From assembly GCA_020432045.1 (NCBI GenBank), contig JAGQHB010000003.1:1-47934 (forward strand): a stretch of DNA of 47,934 nt, in the 5' to 3' direction. The notes beneath the pieces were generated by a model. It saw only the letters and a list, made by a program, of their open reading frames with translations, made no database searches and was not told the origin of the DNA. Source of the DNA: Dehalococcoidia bacterium. Lineage in GTDB: Bacteria; Chloroflexota; Dehalococcoidia; Tepidiformales; Tepidiformaceae. The position numbers and the translations under genes are program-made. The stretch's first letter is position 1; each line of letters begins with the position of its first letter. Shown piece after piece: positions 37,522 to 46,365 of this stretch.

Positions 37522-38454
37522 TCAGCCCGTGGGTACTTCGACGTGGTACTGATCACGACGGCCCCAGTAGTAGCCATCTTCGCCAAAGGTGCGGTCCCAC
37601 TGGTCGAACATCTGGTCGATATCGTAGGCCGGTGAGTTGATGAACATGACACGTTCTTGGACGGGCTCGTTGTAAAGCGAAACCCGGTGGCCGGTGGCAC
37701 CGAAGATGTGGCCATTGGCGACTCCACCTTCGTCAGATCCAAGCCAGACTGCGATCGGCGCCACGTTCAGCGGGTCGCCAGGCGTCCCGGCGGCACGCGC
37801 GCTCGGGGGCTCAGCATCCTTGTCGACGGCGCGGCCACGGTCGGTCATGCGGGTGGAGGCGAAGGGTGCGATGCAGTTCGTGGTCACGTTGTAGCGGGCG
37901 AGCGCACCAACGTTGGAACGCATGAGCCCGAGTTTGCCGGCGTGCGCCGCAGCATAGTTCGACTGCCCCGCACTTCCGAAAATGCCAGCATCAGAGGTGA
38001 GATAGATAATCCGCCCGCCAGCCTGGGCCTGGCGCCAGTAGATCGTGGCGAACTTGGTCGGCGCAAAGCAGCCTTTGAGATGGGTGCGAATAACACCGTC
38101 CCATTCGTCCTCAGTCATGTTGAAAATCATGCGCTCGCGGAGGATGCCGTGCGCGCACACGAGGATGTCCAGCTTGCCATAGGTGTCGAGCGCAAGGCGC
38201 ACGACGCTCTCCGCGTAATCCATATCGGCGATATCGCCCATGGAGCTGATGGCTTCGCCACCGGCCGCGCGGATCGCATCGACGACGGCGTTTACGCGCG
38301 CCGGGTCCATACCCATGCGACCTTCAACGTCGGCGCCGGTGTCGGCGACGATGACCTTCGCACCCTGGGCGGCGTAGGTCTTGCTGATGCCACTACCGAT
38401 ACCGCCGGCGCCGCCGGTGACGATCGCAACTTTTCCTTCGAGATGCCGGGCCAT
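37522..38454 (-). CDS. SDR-family protein with YxxxH in place of YxxxK (copy 1)
   Basis: A 310-residue short-chain dehydrogenase-like protein with a 60-residue C-terminal extension. Cofactor binding looks intact (TGGAGGIG at 13-20, Asp38 for NAD). The catalytic Ser154 and Tyr167 are present, but the Lys four residues after Tyr is His171 (SNYAAAHAGKLG), with a Lys three further on; the NNAG motif is CAHG. It resembles bile-acid or hydroxyacyl-CoA dehydrogenases (RERMIFNMTEDEWDGVIRTH). It is the last gene of a minus-strand operon with an SDR paralogue and two CoA-transferases. GGAGG precedes the ATG. It may be an altered dehydrogenase or a non-redox partner. Confidence 0.88.
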   Translation of the reverse strand: MARHLEGKVAIVTGGAGGIGSGISKTYAAQGAKVIVADTGADVEGRMGMDPARVNAVVDAIRAAGGEAISSMGDIADMDYAESVVRLALDTYGKLDILVCAHGILRERMIFNMTEDEWDGVIRTHLKGCFAPTKFATIYWRQAQAGGRIIYLTSDAGIFGSAGQSNYAAAHAGKLGLMRSNVGALARYNVTTNCIAPFASTRMTDRGRAVDKDAEPPSARAAGTPGDPLNVAPIAVWLGSDEGGVANGHIFGATGHRVSLYNEPVQERVMFINSPAYDIDQMFDQWDRTFGEDGYYWGRRDQYHVEVPTG

Positions 38455-38472
38455 AGGAAACCTCCGTAGTGA

Positions 38473-39387
38473 CTAGGGGAATTGCTGGGGCGGAGGAGCG
38501 ACGCCAATCGCCTGGAGCGTGGCGGGCATCTCTTCGAAGAGGCGGTCGATGTCCCAGAAGGGCTCCTCGTAATAGATCGAGGCTTCCCACTGGGATTGCC
38601 GCCACATCGTGAGCTTGTTCCCGGTGACGCCAACGACTTTGCCGGTGGTTGATGCCCCACGGTCAGATGCGAGATAGACGATGGGAGGCACGATGTTTGC
38701 CGGATCCATTGCCGTGCCCGCTGCCGACAGGCTGGGTGCAGCCCCGGACTGATCGACCCCGCGTCCACGGTCAGTCATGCGGGTGGACGCGCCGGGCGAG
38801 ATGCAGTTGGCGGTAACGCCATAGCGGCCCAGCGCCTGTGCGCACGAGAGCATCAGCCCGATCTTGCCAGAGTGTGCAGCCGAGTAGTTCGGCTGTCCGG
38901 CACCGCCACGGATGCCCGCGGATGACGTGAAGTAGATGAGGCGGCCTCCCTGCTTCACCTGCCGCCAGTAGATGGATGCGAACTTGGTCGGAGCGAAGCA
39001 CCCTTTGAGGTGGGTTCGCACGACGCCGTCCCATTCGTCCTCAGTCATGTTGAAGATCATGCGTTCACGGAGGATGCCGTGGGCGCAGACGAGGATGTCG
39101 AGCTTGCCGTATCTGTCGAGCGCGAGGCGGATAACGCTCTCCGCGTAGTCCATATCGGCGATGTCGCCGATGGATGCGATCGCTTCGCCTCCGGCAGCGC
39201 GGATGCTATCGACGACCGCGTTCACGCGCGTGGCATCGACGCCCATTCGGCCTTCAACGTCGGCACCGGTGTCAGCGACGATGACTTTCGCACCCTGCCG
39301 GGCGAACTCGGTGCAGATCTGGGTACCGATGCCTCCGGCGCCGCCAGTGACGATCGCAACTTTGCCTTCAAGATGTTGTTGAGCCAT
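38473..39387 (-). CDS. SDR-family protein with YxxxH in place of YxxxK (copy 2)
   Basis: A 304-residue paralogue of the next gene, with long identical stretches. TGGAGGIG at 14-21, Ser155 and Tyr168 are kept, but the catalytic Lys is His172 (PNYSAAHSGKIG), read directly from CAC in the DNA, and NNAG is CAHG. The C-terminal extension diverges from that of copy 1, so the substrate pockets differ or the pair forms a heteromer. TGGAGG precedes ATG 39387. It lies 18 nt before copy 1 and 71 nt after the CoA-transferase pair. Likely acts on an acyl-CoA made by these transferases (inference). Confidence 0.88.
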   Translation of the reverse strand: MAQQHLEGKVAIVTGGAGGIGTQICTEFARQGAKVIVADTGADVEGRMGVDATRVNAVVDSIRAAGGEAIASIGDIADMDYAESVIRLALDRYGKLDILVCAHGILRERMIFNMTEDEWDGVVRTHLKGCFAPTKFASIYWRQVKQGGRLIYFTSSAGIRGGAGQPNYSAAHSGKIGLMLSCAQALGRYGVTANCISPGASTRMTDRGRGVDQSGAAPSLSAAGTAMDPANIVPPIVYLASDRGASTTGKVVGVTGNKLTMWRQSQWEASIYYEEPFWDIDRLFEEMPATLQAIGVAPPPQQFP

Positions 39388-39458
39388 TCCTGTGCCTCCA
39401 GCTCAGCGGAGTAGCGGCGCGAGACCACGGATCTGGTTCGCGCCAGTCAAACGGATGT

Positions 39459-40787
39459 CTACGGGATCGAAGGGTCGAAGTCCATCGAAACATGGCCTCG
39501 CGACTTGAGGTCGTCATATTCGGCCTCACTCACGCCGATTACATCCCGGTAGACGTAGTCGTTGTGCTCACCCATGGCGACCGGAGCCTGCCGCGTGGTG
39601 ATGGGTGTCTCGGGCATCTGATAGAACGGCTGCACGTAGCGAAACGTGCCGATGTCGTCGTACAGCGTTTGCGGCTGGTAGAGACCACGAGCTTGCGTGT
39701 GAGGGTCGTCGAACACCCGTGACCCTTCGAGGACGGGCGCCGAGGGAATGCCGGCCGCCTGCAGCCGGTGAAAGACGCTGTAGTCGTCCTGGACACGCGT
39801 CCAGGACGCGATCGCCGCTTCGATTTCGTCCTGGCGGCTTGCACGGCCAGCGTTTGTCGCGAGTTCAGCGTCAGCGGCAAGGTCGGGCCGGGCCATTAAC
39901 TCACACAGGTTTCGCCACTGTTCGTCGCTTATGACGGAAATGGAAATCCAACGGTCTTCGCATTCGGCCGGGTCCCCGCCGCGACAGGGGAAGACTCCCT
40001 GTGGCGCAAAGCCGTAATACGAACGGTTACCGAGCCGCCCGGCACTACGGCCGTTGAGCGTGTAGTCCATGAATGCCTGGCTCAGCATCGCAGACGCGTT
40101 TTCAGCCTGGCTGAGTTCGACGAGCTGGCCCTGGCCCGTACGGTCGCGGTGCCAGACGGCCATCTGCACAGCGAGCGCGGCCTGGGCGCCAGCGAGGTAG
40201 TCACCGGAGAAGATCGGCGTGCTCGACGTCGGATCCAGGTCGCGATAGCCCCGGAGGAGGGTATGACCCATGACGCTTTCCAGGTGTACGCCGAGCGCAC
40301 GGGCCTGGGCATAGGGCCCAGACGCCCCATAGGCTGCCATTCGGACCATGATGATGTTGTCGCGGTAGGATCGCAGCCAGTCGTAGGTGATTCCGAGCTT
40401 CTCAAGCGTTTCGGTTGCGTTGTTCTCGACGACAGCGTCGGACTTTGCGACGAGGCGGCCGACGATATCGCGCCCCTCATCGGTGCGCCAATCGACCGTG
40501 AAGCTCTTCTTGTTGCGATAGAGCGAGACGAAGGTCGGGTTGTAGTTCCAGGCTCGCGGTCCAGGTTCTCCACCCGGATAGGCGCCGGCCGATGCAGGCG
40601 TGGCGGCGAGCAGCTCTTTCGTTGGGCGGGCACGGTTGCCGCGGGTCATCGGTGGAAGTACGAACGGGTTTTCGACCTTGATGACCTCGGCGCCGAGGTC
40701 GCCAAGCAGCAAGGTGGCGAACGTGCCGGCCCAGACCACGCACAGGTCGACGACGCGAATGCCTTCGAGCGGGAGATGTTGCGTCAT
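39459..40787 (-). CDS. Class III CoA-transferase with catalytic Asp (CaiB/BaiF)
   Basis: A 442-residue family III CoA-transferase. It starts LPLEGIRVVDLCVVWAGTFA and keeps the catalytic Asp at residue 196 (IFSGDYLAGAQAAL), four residues before the conserved Gly. The central MRMAAYGASGPYAQ and the C-terminal GEHNDYVYRDVIG are typical. It should form the acyl-aspartyl intermediate. The ATG overlaps the stop of the preceding CoA-transferase gene (ATGA), so both are made together and may form a heteromer. Acids such as succinate derivatives, bile acids or aromatic acids are possible substrates; none can be fixed. Confidence 0.92.
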   Translation of the reverse strand: MTQHLPLEGIRVVDLCVVWAGTFATLLLGDLGAEVIKVENPFVLPPMTRGNRARPTKELLAATPASAGAYPGGEPGPRAWNYNPTFVSLYRNKKSFTVDWRTDEGRDIVGRLVAKSDAVVENNATETLEKLGITYDWLRSYRDNIIMVRMAAYGASGPYAQARALGVHLESVMGHTLLRGYRDLDPTSSTPIFSGDYLAGAQAALAVQMAVWHRDRTGQGQLVELSQAENASAMLSQAFMDYTLNGRSAGRLGNRSYYGFAPQGVFPCRGGDPAECEDRWISISVISDEQWRNLCELMARPDLAADAELATNAGRASRQDEIEAAIASWTRVQDDYSVFHRLQAAGIPSAPVLEGSRVFDDPHTQARGLYQPQTLYDDIGTFRYVQPFYQMPETPITTRQAPVAMGEHNDYVYRDVIGVSEAEYDDLKSRGHVSMDFDPSIP

Positions 40788-41989
40788 GCGACGACTCCAG
40801 CCGCAAAGAGGCGGTCCTGCTCGTCTGTCGCTATGCCGGCATCTGAGAGGATCTCGCGGGTGTGCTGGCCTAGCAGCGGGGCCGGCCGGTGAACTTCCCA
40901 GGGCGACGCGTTCATAATGAACGGCCGGCCTGGCATTTCGAACGAACCGGCAACGGGATGCTCGACGGCCGCCCAGAAACCACGCTCACGGAAGTGGTGA
41001 TCGGCGACAAGTTCGTCGATCGTGAACAGCGGCCCACAGAGGACGCGAGCGTCGCGGGCTTTGGCCCAGATCTCCTTTTTCGTGTGCTGGTAGAGCCATG
41101 GGTAGAAGTTGCCATCGAACTCGGCCGCATTGTCGGCCTGGAAGATTGCACCGGGTGCGTCCCAGCGTGGGTCGGACAGCCATTCGGGATGACCGAGCAT
41201 TTCGCGAAACCGATCCAGGCGCGTTCCGGCGCCGGTGAATTCGACGTAGCCATCGGCACAGGGGTACACGCCACGGAGGACGCCGCTGGAATCGAGGGGG
41301 TTTCGCCCAGTACGGCGGCCAGCAAATTCCACGGCTATCGAAGCCACATGGCGCCGATCCGCGCCTCCAAACTGCGAATCAACAATCGAGAAGTCGACAT
41401 GCTGGCCGATCCCCTGGCGGTGTGTGAGGAAGAGCGATGCCATGACAGCATTGGCGGCGGCGGCACCGGATTCCACCAGTGCGGCCGTGCCGAACATCAT
41501 CACGGGCTCGCGTTCTGCCACGCCCATAGAAAACATCTCACCACCAAAGCCGTATAGCGTAAGTTCCGTGCCCTCGTAGTCCCGGTACGGGCTCTCCTGC
41601 CCGAAATTGGAGATGGACACGAGCGAGATCGCCGGCTTCCTCCCATGGATGAAATCCCAGCCGACGCCGAATCGCTCTAGGACGCCGGGCTTGAAACTTT
41701 CGACCACCACGTCGGCCCATTCGATGAGCGCCGCCATGACGCCGGCGCCGGCCGTTGCCCTCAGATCGAGGACAATCGACCGCTTGTTCGTGTTGAAATA
41801 GAGAAACGTGCCGCTCTTCTCGGGATGCGGCGTATCGCCGCGGAACGGCCCAAGTCCTCGCGTGAAGTCACCGGATGGCCGCTCAACCTTGATGACGTCC
41901 GCGCCGTAATCGGCGAGGAGACGTGTGGCGTAGGGGCCCGCGATACCAACCGTCAGATCGAGCACGCGAACACCATCAATCGGACCCAT
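40784..41989 (-). CDS. Class III CoA-transferase homologue lacking the catalytic Asp
   Basis: A 401-residue CaiB/BaiF family protein. It begins IDGVRVLDLTVGIAGPYATR and has the usual fold marks, but in the catalytic segment FGTAALVESGAAAANAV the residue four before the conserved Gly175 is Leu171, not Asp; Glu173 is two further on. It could be a non-catalytic partner of the Asp-containing protein encoded next, or use the Glu. GAGG precedes ATG 41989. It is the first gene of the operon with a second CoA-transferase and two SDRs, and is divergent from the thermonuclease gene. Confidence 0.9.
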   Translation of the reverse strand: MGPIDGVRVLDLTVGIAGPYATRLLADYGADVIKVERPSGDFTRGLGPFRGDTPHPEKSGTFLYFNTNKRSIVLDLRATAGAGVMAALIEWADVVVESFKPGVLERFGVGWDFIHGRKPAISLVSISNFGQESPYRDYEGTELTLYGFGGEMFSMGVAEREPVMMFGTAALVESGAAAANAVMASLFLTHRQGIGQHVDFSIVDSQFGGADRRHVASIAVEFAGRRTGRNPLDSSGVLRGVYPCADGYVEFTGAGTRLDRFREMLGHPEWLSDPRWDAPGAIFQADNAAEFDGNFYPWLYQHTKKEIWAKARDARVLCGPLFTIDELVADHHFRERGFWAAVEHPVAGSFEMPGRPFIMNASPWEVHRPAPLLGQHTREILSDAGIATDEQDRLFAAGVVA

Positions 41990-42062
41990 AGGCAGCCTCG
42001 TTCACAGCAGCGGCATCCTAGCACGGGTGAGCACTCAAGCGGCGAGGGAGAGCACGTTTCGG

Positions 42063-42068
42063 CATAAT
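42063..42068 (+). promoter_or_regulatory. Leaderless -10 box of the thermonuclease gene
   Basis: CATAAT (five of six to consensus) is followed by CCGGTC and the ATG at 42075; the predicted transcription start is the ATG. There is no ribosome site. The -35 is weak. Confidence 0.55.
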
Positions 42069-42074
42069 CCGGTC

Positions 42075-42899
42075 ATGGGACGGGTAGCCACTATTGCCAC
42101 CGGGATTGTCGCAGTGCTTTTCCTTGCGGCTTGCGACCCTTCGGCGCCGCTCATCACGGAATCAGTGGCCGCACTGCCATCGAGTTCGCCAGGCCGTTCG
42201 GTGACGGTTGAGCGCGAGTCACCCACGCCCAAAGCGACTGCGACGCCATCACCGACCGCGACGCCAGCCATTCCGCCATCGGTGTCCTGCGAGTGGACAC
42301 TGGTCTCTGGTGTCGACGATGGCGATACGTTCCGGATCACGGGCTCGGATGGCGCGGAGGAACGGGTCCGGCTCATCGGCGTGGACGCACCGGAGGGCGG
42401 GAAGCCGCTCTCCGCAGAGGCGAAGCAGGCGCTCACGGACATGCTGGGGAGCCGATCGTGCCTCGAATCCGACACGACGGACCGCGACCGGTTCGGCCGT
42501 CTTCTCCGGTATGCGTGGGCGGGCTCAGGCGTGTTGGTGAACGAAGCGCTCGTCCGCCAGGGGTTGGCTGTGGTGGCCACATTCCCGCCAGACATCCGTT
42601 ACCTTGCTGAGAAGTATCAGCCGGCCGAGGACCTGGCGAAGGGAGAACGGCGCGGGTTGTGGGGACTGGCAGCGACGGCCACACCAGCGACGCCGGATGT
42701 TACGAAACCCGCGGGAAATCCGTCTCCGGCTGCCGGAGCGGAGTGTGATGCCTCGTACCCCGATGTCTGCATCCCGCCTGTTGGGAAAGCCGGGGACCTT
42801 GACTGCGCCGATGTCCCGTACCGGAGGTTCCGGGTGCTCCCACCGGACCCTCATCGCTTCGATGCGGACAAGAACGGTATTGGTTGCGAAAGTGGCTAG
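42075..42899 (+). CDS. Thermonuclease-like lipoprotein with excalibur domain
   Basis: A 274-residue lipoprotein (VAVLFLAACDPS lipobox, near residue 20). A Ser/Thr/Pro linker is followed by a staphylococcal-nuclease domain (about 73-210) with VDDGDTFRI, VRLIGVDAPEGG and TTDRDRFGRLLRYAW; the Asp and two Arg of the active site are present, as far as I can align. A C-terminal excalibur calcium-binding domain ends FDADKNGIGCES. It probably degrades nucleic acids outside the membrane. ATG 42075 was chosen for the signal peptide and the -10 box in front. The TAG interlocks with the stop of the convergent kinase gene in CTAG. Confidence 0.88.
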   Translation: MGRVATIATGIVAVLFLAACDPSAPLITESVAALPSSSPGRSVTVERESPTPKATATPSPTATPAIPPSVSCEWTLVSGVDDGDTFRITGSDGAEERVRLIGVDAPEGGKPLSAEAKQALTDMLGSRSCLESDTTDRDRFGRLLRYAWAGSGVLVNEALVRQGLAVVATFPPDIRYLAEKYQPAEDLAKGERRGLWGLAATATPATPDVTKPAGNPSPAAGAECDASYPDVCIPPVGKAGDLDCADVPYRRFRVLPPDPHRFDADKNGIGCESG

Positions 42900-44584
42900 C
42901 CGGGCAGGACGAAGAGCTGGTTTTCGGGCAGTGCGAGGCATGTGGAGTCGTCCAACTGGTTCACGAATTGGAAGCGCGCCTCATCGACGAGGTTGCCGAT
43001 GCTGACGCTGAAGCAGGTGTCGCCAGCCCTGGTCAGATAGGTTCTTGCAGGGTCGAGATAGCGAAGGCTGCCGTCGACGGCACCAACCTCTTTCACCCAG
43101 CCCACGGTGGAGGTGCCCGGAATGAGCACACGCCAGAACACAAGCCCCTCGGTGATCCTGTAGGTGGCACCTGGCGGGGAATTCGTGACGACCACGACAC
43201 CCTCGCCGGCGAACAGCGTGGCAAGGACCACGTTGTCTGGCGTCAATTCAGAGGGTGTCTGCCAGACGTTTATGGCCACGCCATCGTCCCGAACGACAGC
43301 GCCACCCCCCGAACTGAGACGAGATGTCGAGACAGGTGGGGTAACGGACGGCAGCACCGCGGCTGTCGCGGTTTGGCTGGCGCTGGACGCCGCGGTCGGC
43401 GTCGCGCGAGCGGTGGTTGGAGAGACCGGGCGCGGACTGGAAGCGGGTGTGGGCGCCGATAACGCGGAGTCATCCCCATCCCCGAGTATAAGCACGGCGA
43501 CGATGGCGACCACCGCGACGGCGGCCGCCGAACCGGCAAGTGCAAAGAGGATGGGACGACGGGACGGTTTGGCGACGGGCGGCTGCAGCTCGGAAGCATG
43601 GACTGGTTCTGGCTGAAGAACCGGGGGCCGCTGCGGGTATTCGAGGCCCGGCGCGGGCACGCCGGTCACATTGGATGACGGCCGCGGAGGGATGGATGAC
43701 GAGGGGCCAGGCGGCGGCGGCACAGCCTGAAGCGTCCCACCGGCACTCATGCGGGTGACGGACTGACGGCCGCGTTCTATCGCGCCCGAGAGTTCCGCGG
43801 CCGTCTGGTAACGGTCGCGCGGATCCTTTTCGAGGCAACGGCGGACGATGTTCTGGACGCTATCAGGAAAGGCCTGGAGGGGGCCGGTGGGCACCGGCGC
43901 CGTCCGGTGTTGGAAGAGCGTGTCTATCGCGCTCTTTCCTTCGAACGGCGGACGCCCCGTGAGCATCGCGTAGAGCGTTACCCCGAGCGCGTAGATATCA
44001 GATCGTTGGTCGACTTCGCCATCGATCTGTTCGGGAGCGGCGAAGGCCGGCGTGCCAACAAAGCCTCCCGCAGTAGTGAGCCCCGGAGCCGCGGTGGAAC
44101 GCGCAATGCCGAAGTCGATGACCTTCACGCGCCCGTCGGTGTCCAAGAGGATGTTCTCCGGCTTGATGTCGCGGTGGACCAGCCCTCGGGCCCCGGCTTC
44201 TTCAAGGGCGCGGGAAACTTCACCGGCGACACGAAGCGCCTCGGCGGGGGCGATCGGGCCACGGTTCAGGATGCGCGATAGCGGCTCGCCGTCGATGTAC
44301 TCCATCACGAGAAACGCCTGCCCGTGTTCGACTCCGAAGTCGATCAGGTGAGCGGTGTACGGGGAACGAAGTAGCGCGGCGCTGTGGGCCTCGCGCTCGA
44401 AGCGGTCGAGGTAAGTCGGGTCGCTCGCGGCAAGATGCTGGTGTAGCAGCTTGATGGCGACGCGGCTGCCGTCACGGCGATCTTCGCCTTCGAAGACCAT
44501 GCCCATCCCGCCCTGCCCGAGGAGTCGCTTGACCTGGTAGTGCTTGATCCGGTCGGGTGCCGGCGGACTGCCAGAGGCTGACAT
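42896..44584 (-). CDS. Transmembrane Ser/Thr protein kinase (PknB-like), copy 1
   Basis: A 562-residue receptor-type kinase. The kinase domain (about 16-270) has GQGGMGMVFEG, Lys45 in VAIKLL, the catalytic HRDIKPEN at 137-144 and DFG at 157-159, so it should be active. A Pro-rich linker leads to one membrane helix (about 344-368) and an extracytoplasmic part of 190 residues with a Thr/Ser/Pro stalk and a possible SH3-like fold (GVVVVTNSPPGATYRITEGL). GGAG precedes the ATG. It follows its paralogue by 53 nt. The outside domain differs from that of the paralogue, so they probably sense different signals. Confidence 0.92.
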   Translation of the reverse strand: MSASGSPPAPDRIKHYQVKRLLGQGGMGMVFEGEDRRDGSRVAIKLLHQHLAASDPTYLDRFEREAHSAALLRSPYTAHLIDFGVEHGQAFLVMEYIDGEPLSRILNRGPIAPAEALRVAGEVSRALEEAGARGLVHRDIKPENILLDTDGRVKVIDFGIARSTAAPGLTTAGGFVGTPAFAAPEQIDGEVDQRSDIYALGVTLYAMLTGRPPFEGKSAIDTLFQHRTAPVPTGPLQAFPDSVQNIVRRCLEKDPRDRYQTAAELSGAIERGRQSVTRMSAGGTLQAVPPPPGPSSSIPPRPSSNVTGVPAPGLEYPQRPPVLQPEPVHASELQPPVAKPSRRPILFALAGSAAAVAVVAIVAVLILGDGDDSALSAPTPASSPRPVSPTTARATPTAASSASQTATAAVLPSVTPPVSTSRLSSGGGAVVRDDGVAINVWQTPSELTPDNVVLATLFAGEGVVVVTNSPPGATYRITEGLVFWRVLIPGTSTVGWVKEVGAVDGSLRYLDPARTYLTRAGDTCFSVSIGNLVDEARFQFVNQLDDSTCLALPENQLFVLPG

Positions 44585-44637
44585 CGGTCAACTCCGACGG
44601 GTGAGTACGCCCAGCGTACAGGACTGGCCGCACGCAA

Positions 44638-46323
44638 TCAGGGAAGGGACACGCAGTTTCCCGTGCCAGGACGGATGGAGTGGTTGGCATTCGCGACGAG
44701 GACACATATTCGAGTGGCACCCTGGGGTCGATCCCCGGGGCCAAGAAGTTGAAATGGACTCGAATCGCCGTATACAACCCATGGCCCGCCGCCGGGCGCC
44801 CCTGCTTGTTCGACTGGCACCGTATCGAAGAAGAAGTGGACATGCGTGCCCGGGAGGCTGTAGGTGAAGCCAGACGTGACGAAGTCGACGACGTAGCGCC
44901 CGCCACTGATGCGGATGTTGGTAATGTTGGCGAACCCGCCCTGGGGGGTAGGCGTGGCGGTGGGCGGCGCCTGCGTGACGACGGCGGCGCGGGTGTTCGT
45001 CGGCGTGACGCTCTGCGTCGTCGGGGAAGATGTCGCCAAAGCAGAGGGCGAAGCTGTCGCGGAGGTATCGGCCTTCTGGTCGCCGTCGCCGCCGCGGCCA
45101 AGTGCGAAGACCAGGCCAACCACGATCGCTGCAACGGCTCCTGCCCCGCCCAGGCCCGCGAGTAGCACGACGGGGCGCCGGCCCGGGGGCGGACCACTGC
45201 GGGCGGGTGGCGGGCCACTGCTGGGCGGCGGCGCATATTGGCCGGGACCACCGCTGTGTGACAGGACGGTCGCCGGTGGCTCGGCCGGGCGAACCGGGCC
45301 ACGGCCGACGGACGTTGGCACTTCACCGGAGCCCTGTGGAACGCGTTGCGGAGCGACGGGCGGAGGCGGGCTGCCCAGGCGGGCCGCGGGCACAGGCGGA
45401 CGCGACGACGGTGCTTCGGTCCCACCTTGAGACGGCCGTGGCGGTGCAGCGGGCGGTGCGGCGGCCGGGGTGCTTCCGCCCTGGCTGCCCCGCGCGAGGA
45501 GCTGCCGCCCGCGATCGAGCGCGCCGGCGAGTTCGGCTGCGGACTGGTAGCGGTCGAGCGGGTCTTTCTCCATGCAGCGCCGGACGATGTTCTGGACGGT
45601 ATCGGGGAGGTAGCTCAACGGGCCCATGGGGAGGGTGGCGGTACGATGCTGGAAGAGCGTGTCCATCGCCGTCTTGCCCTGGAACGGCGTGCGGCCCGTG
45701 AGCATGGCGTAGAGGGTGACGCCAGTCGCGTAGATGTCGGCACGATGGTCCACGTGACCATCGACCTGTTCCGGGGCCGCGAAGGCCGGGGTACCAACGA
45801 AGCCGCCGGTGACCGTGATGCCGGGGGCGGTCGTCGACCGGGCGATACCAAAATCCGTCACCTTGGCGCGACCGCGCGTGTCCAGGAGCACGTTTTCCGG
45901 CTTGATGTCGCGGTGGACGATGCCACGGGCGCCGGCCTCTTCGAGTGCGCGCGCAATCTCACCACCAATGCGGAGCGCTTCTTCGGGCGGTAGCTGGCCG
46001 TTGCCGAGGCGTTCGGCGAGCGATTGCCCCTCGATGTACTCCATGACGATGAAGTACTGGTCATTCTCGACGCCGTAGTCCAGCAAATGGACGGTGTACG
46101 GCGAACGCAAAAGTGCGGCCACGTGCGCCTCGCGTTCGAACCGCTCGAGGTATGTCGGGTCGCTTGCGGCGAGGTGCGGATGGAGCAGTTTCACCGCGAC
46201 GCGACTCCCGTCACGACGGTCTTCGCCTTCGTAGACGGTGCCCATGCCTCCGCGCCCAAGGAGCCGGAGCAGTGTGTAGTGCCTGACTGCCCGTGGCTCG
46301 GACACGTCTCCGGCGGAGGGCAT
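44638..46323 (-). CDS. Transmembrane Ser/Thr protein kinase (PknB-like), copy 2
   Basis: A 561-residue paralogue of the next gene. Kinase motifs: GRGGMGTVYEG, Lys45 in VAVKLL, HRDIKPEN near 137 and DFG near 157. A long Pro/Ser-rich linker precedes one membrane helix (VVLLAGLGGAGAVAAIVVGL). The outside domain of about 100 residues (ITNIRISGGRYVVDFVTSGF, then THVHFFFDTV) is beta-rich, of unknown family and not related to the copy-1 outer domain. AGGAG precedes ATG 46323 and a TATACT box lies 30 nt further up. It heads the kinase pair; the four-helix membrane protein gene is just upstream. Confidence 0.92.
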   Translation of the reverse strand: MPSAGDVSEPRAVRHYTLLRLLGRGGMGTVYEGEDRRDGSRVAVKLLHPHLAASDPTYLERFEREAHVAALLRSPYTVHLLDYGVENDQYFIVMEYIEGQSLAERLGNGQLPPEEALRIGGEIARALEEAGARGIVHRDIKPENVLLDTRGRAKVTDFGIARSTTAPGITVTGGFVGTPAFAAPEQVDGHVDHRADIYATGVTLYAMLTGRTPFQGKTAMDTLFQHRTATLPMGPLSYLPDTVQNIVRRCMEKDPLDRYQSAAELAGALDRGRQLLARGSQGGSTPAAAPPAAPPRPSQGGTEAPSSRPPVPAARLGSPPPPVAPQRVPQGSGEVPTSVGRGPVRPAEPPATVLSHSGGPGQYAPPPSSGPPPARSGPPPGRRPVVLLAGLGGAGAVAAIVVGLVFALGRGGDGDQKADTSATASPSALATSSPTTQSVTPTNTRAAVVTQAPPTATPTPQGGFANITNIRISGGRYVVDFVTSGFTYSLPGTHVHFFFDTVPVEQAGAPGGGPWVVYGDSSPFQLLGPGDRPQGATRICVLVANANHSIRPGTGNCVSLP

Positions 46324-46352
46324 TGTGCGAACTCCTGTCGGGGGCTGAATCG

Positions 46353-46358
46353 AGTATA
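46353..46358 (-). promoter_or_regulatory. -10 box of the kinase pair
   Basis: TATACT in minus orientation, five of six to consensus, in the 42-nt gap after the membrane-protein gene. The predicted leader of about 23 nt includes AGGAG before ATG 46323. The -35 is weak. Confidence 0.5.
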
Positions 46359-46365
46359 AGGGATT

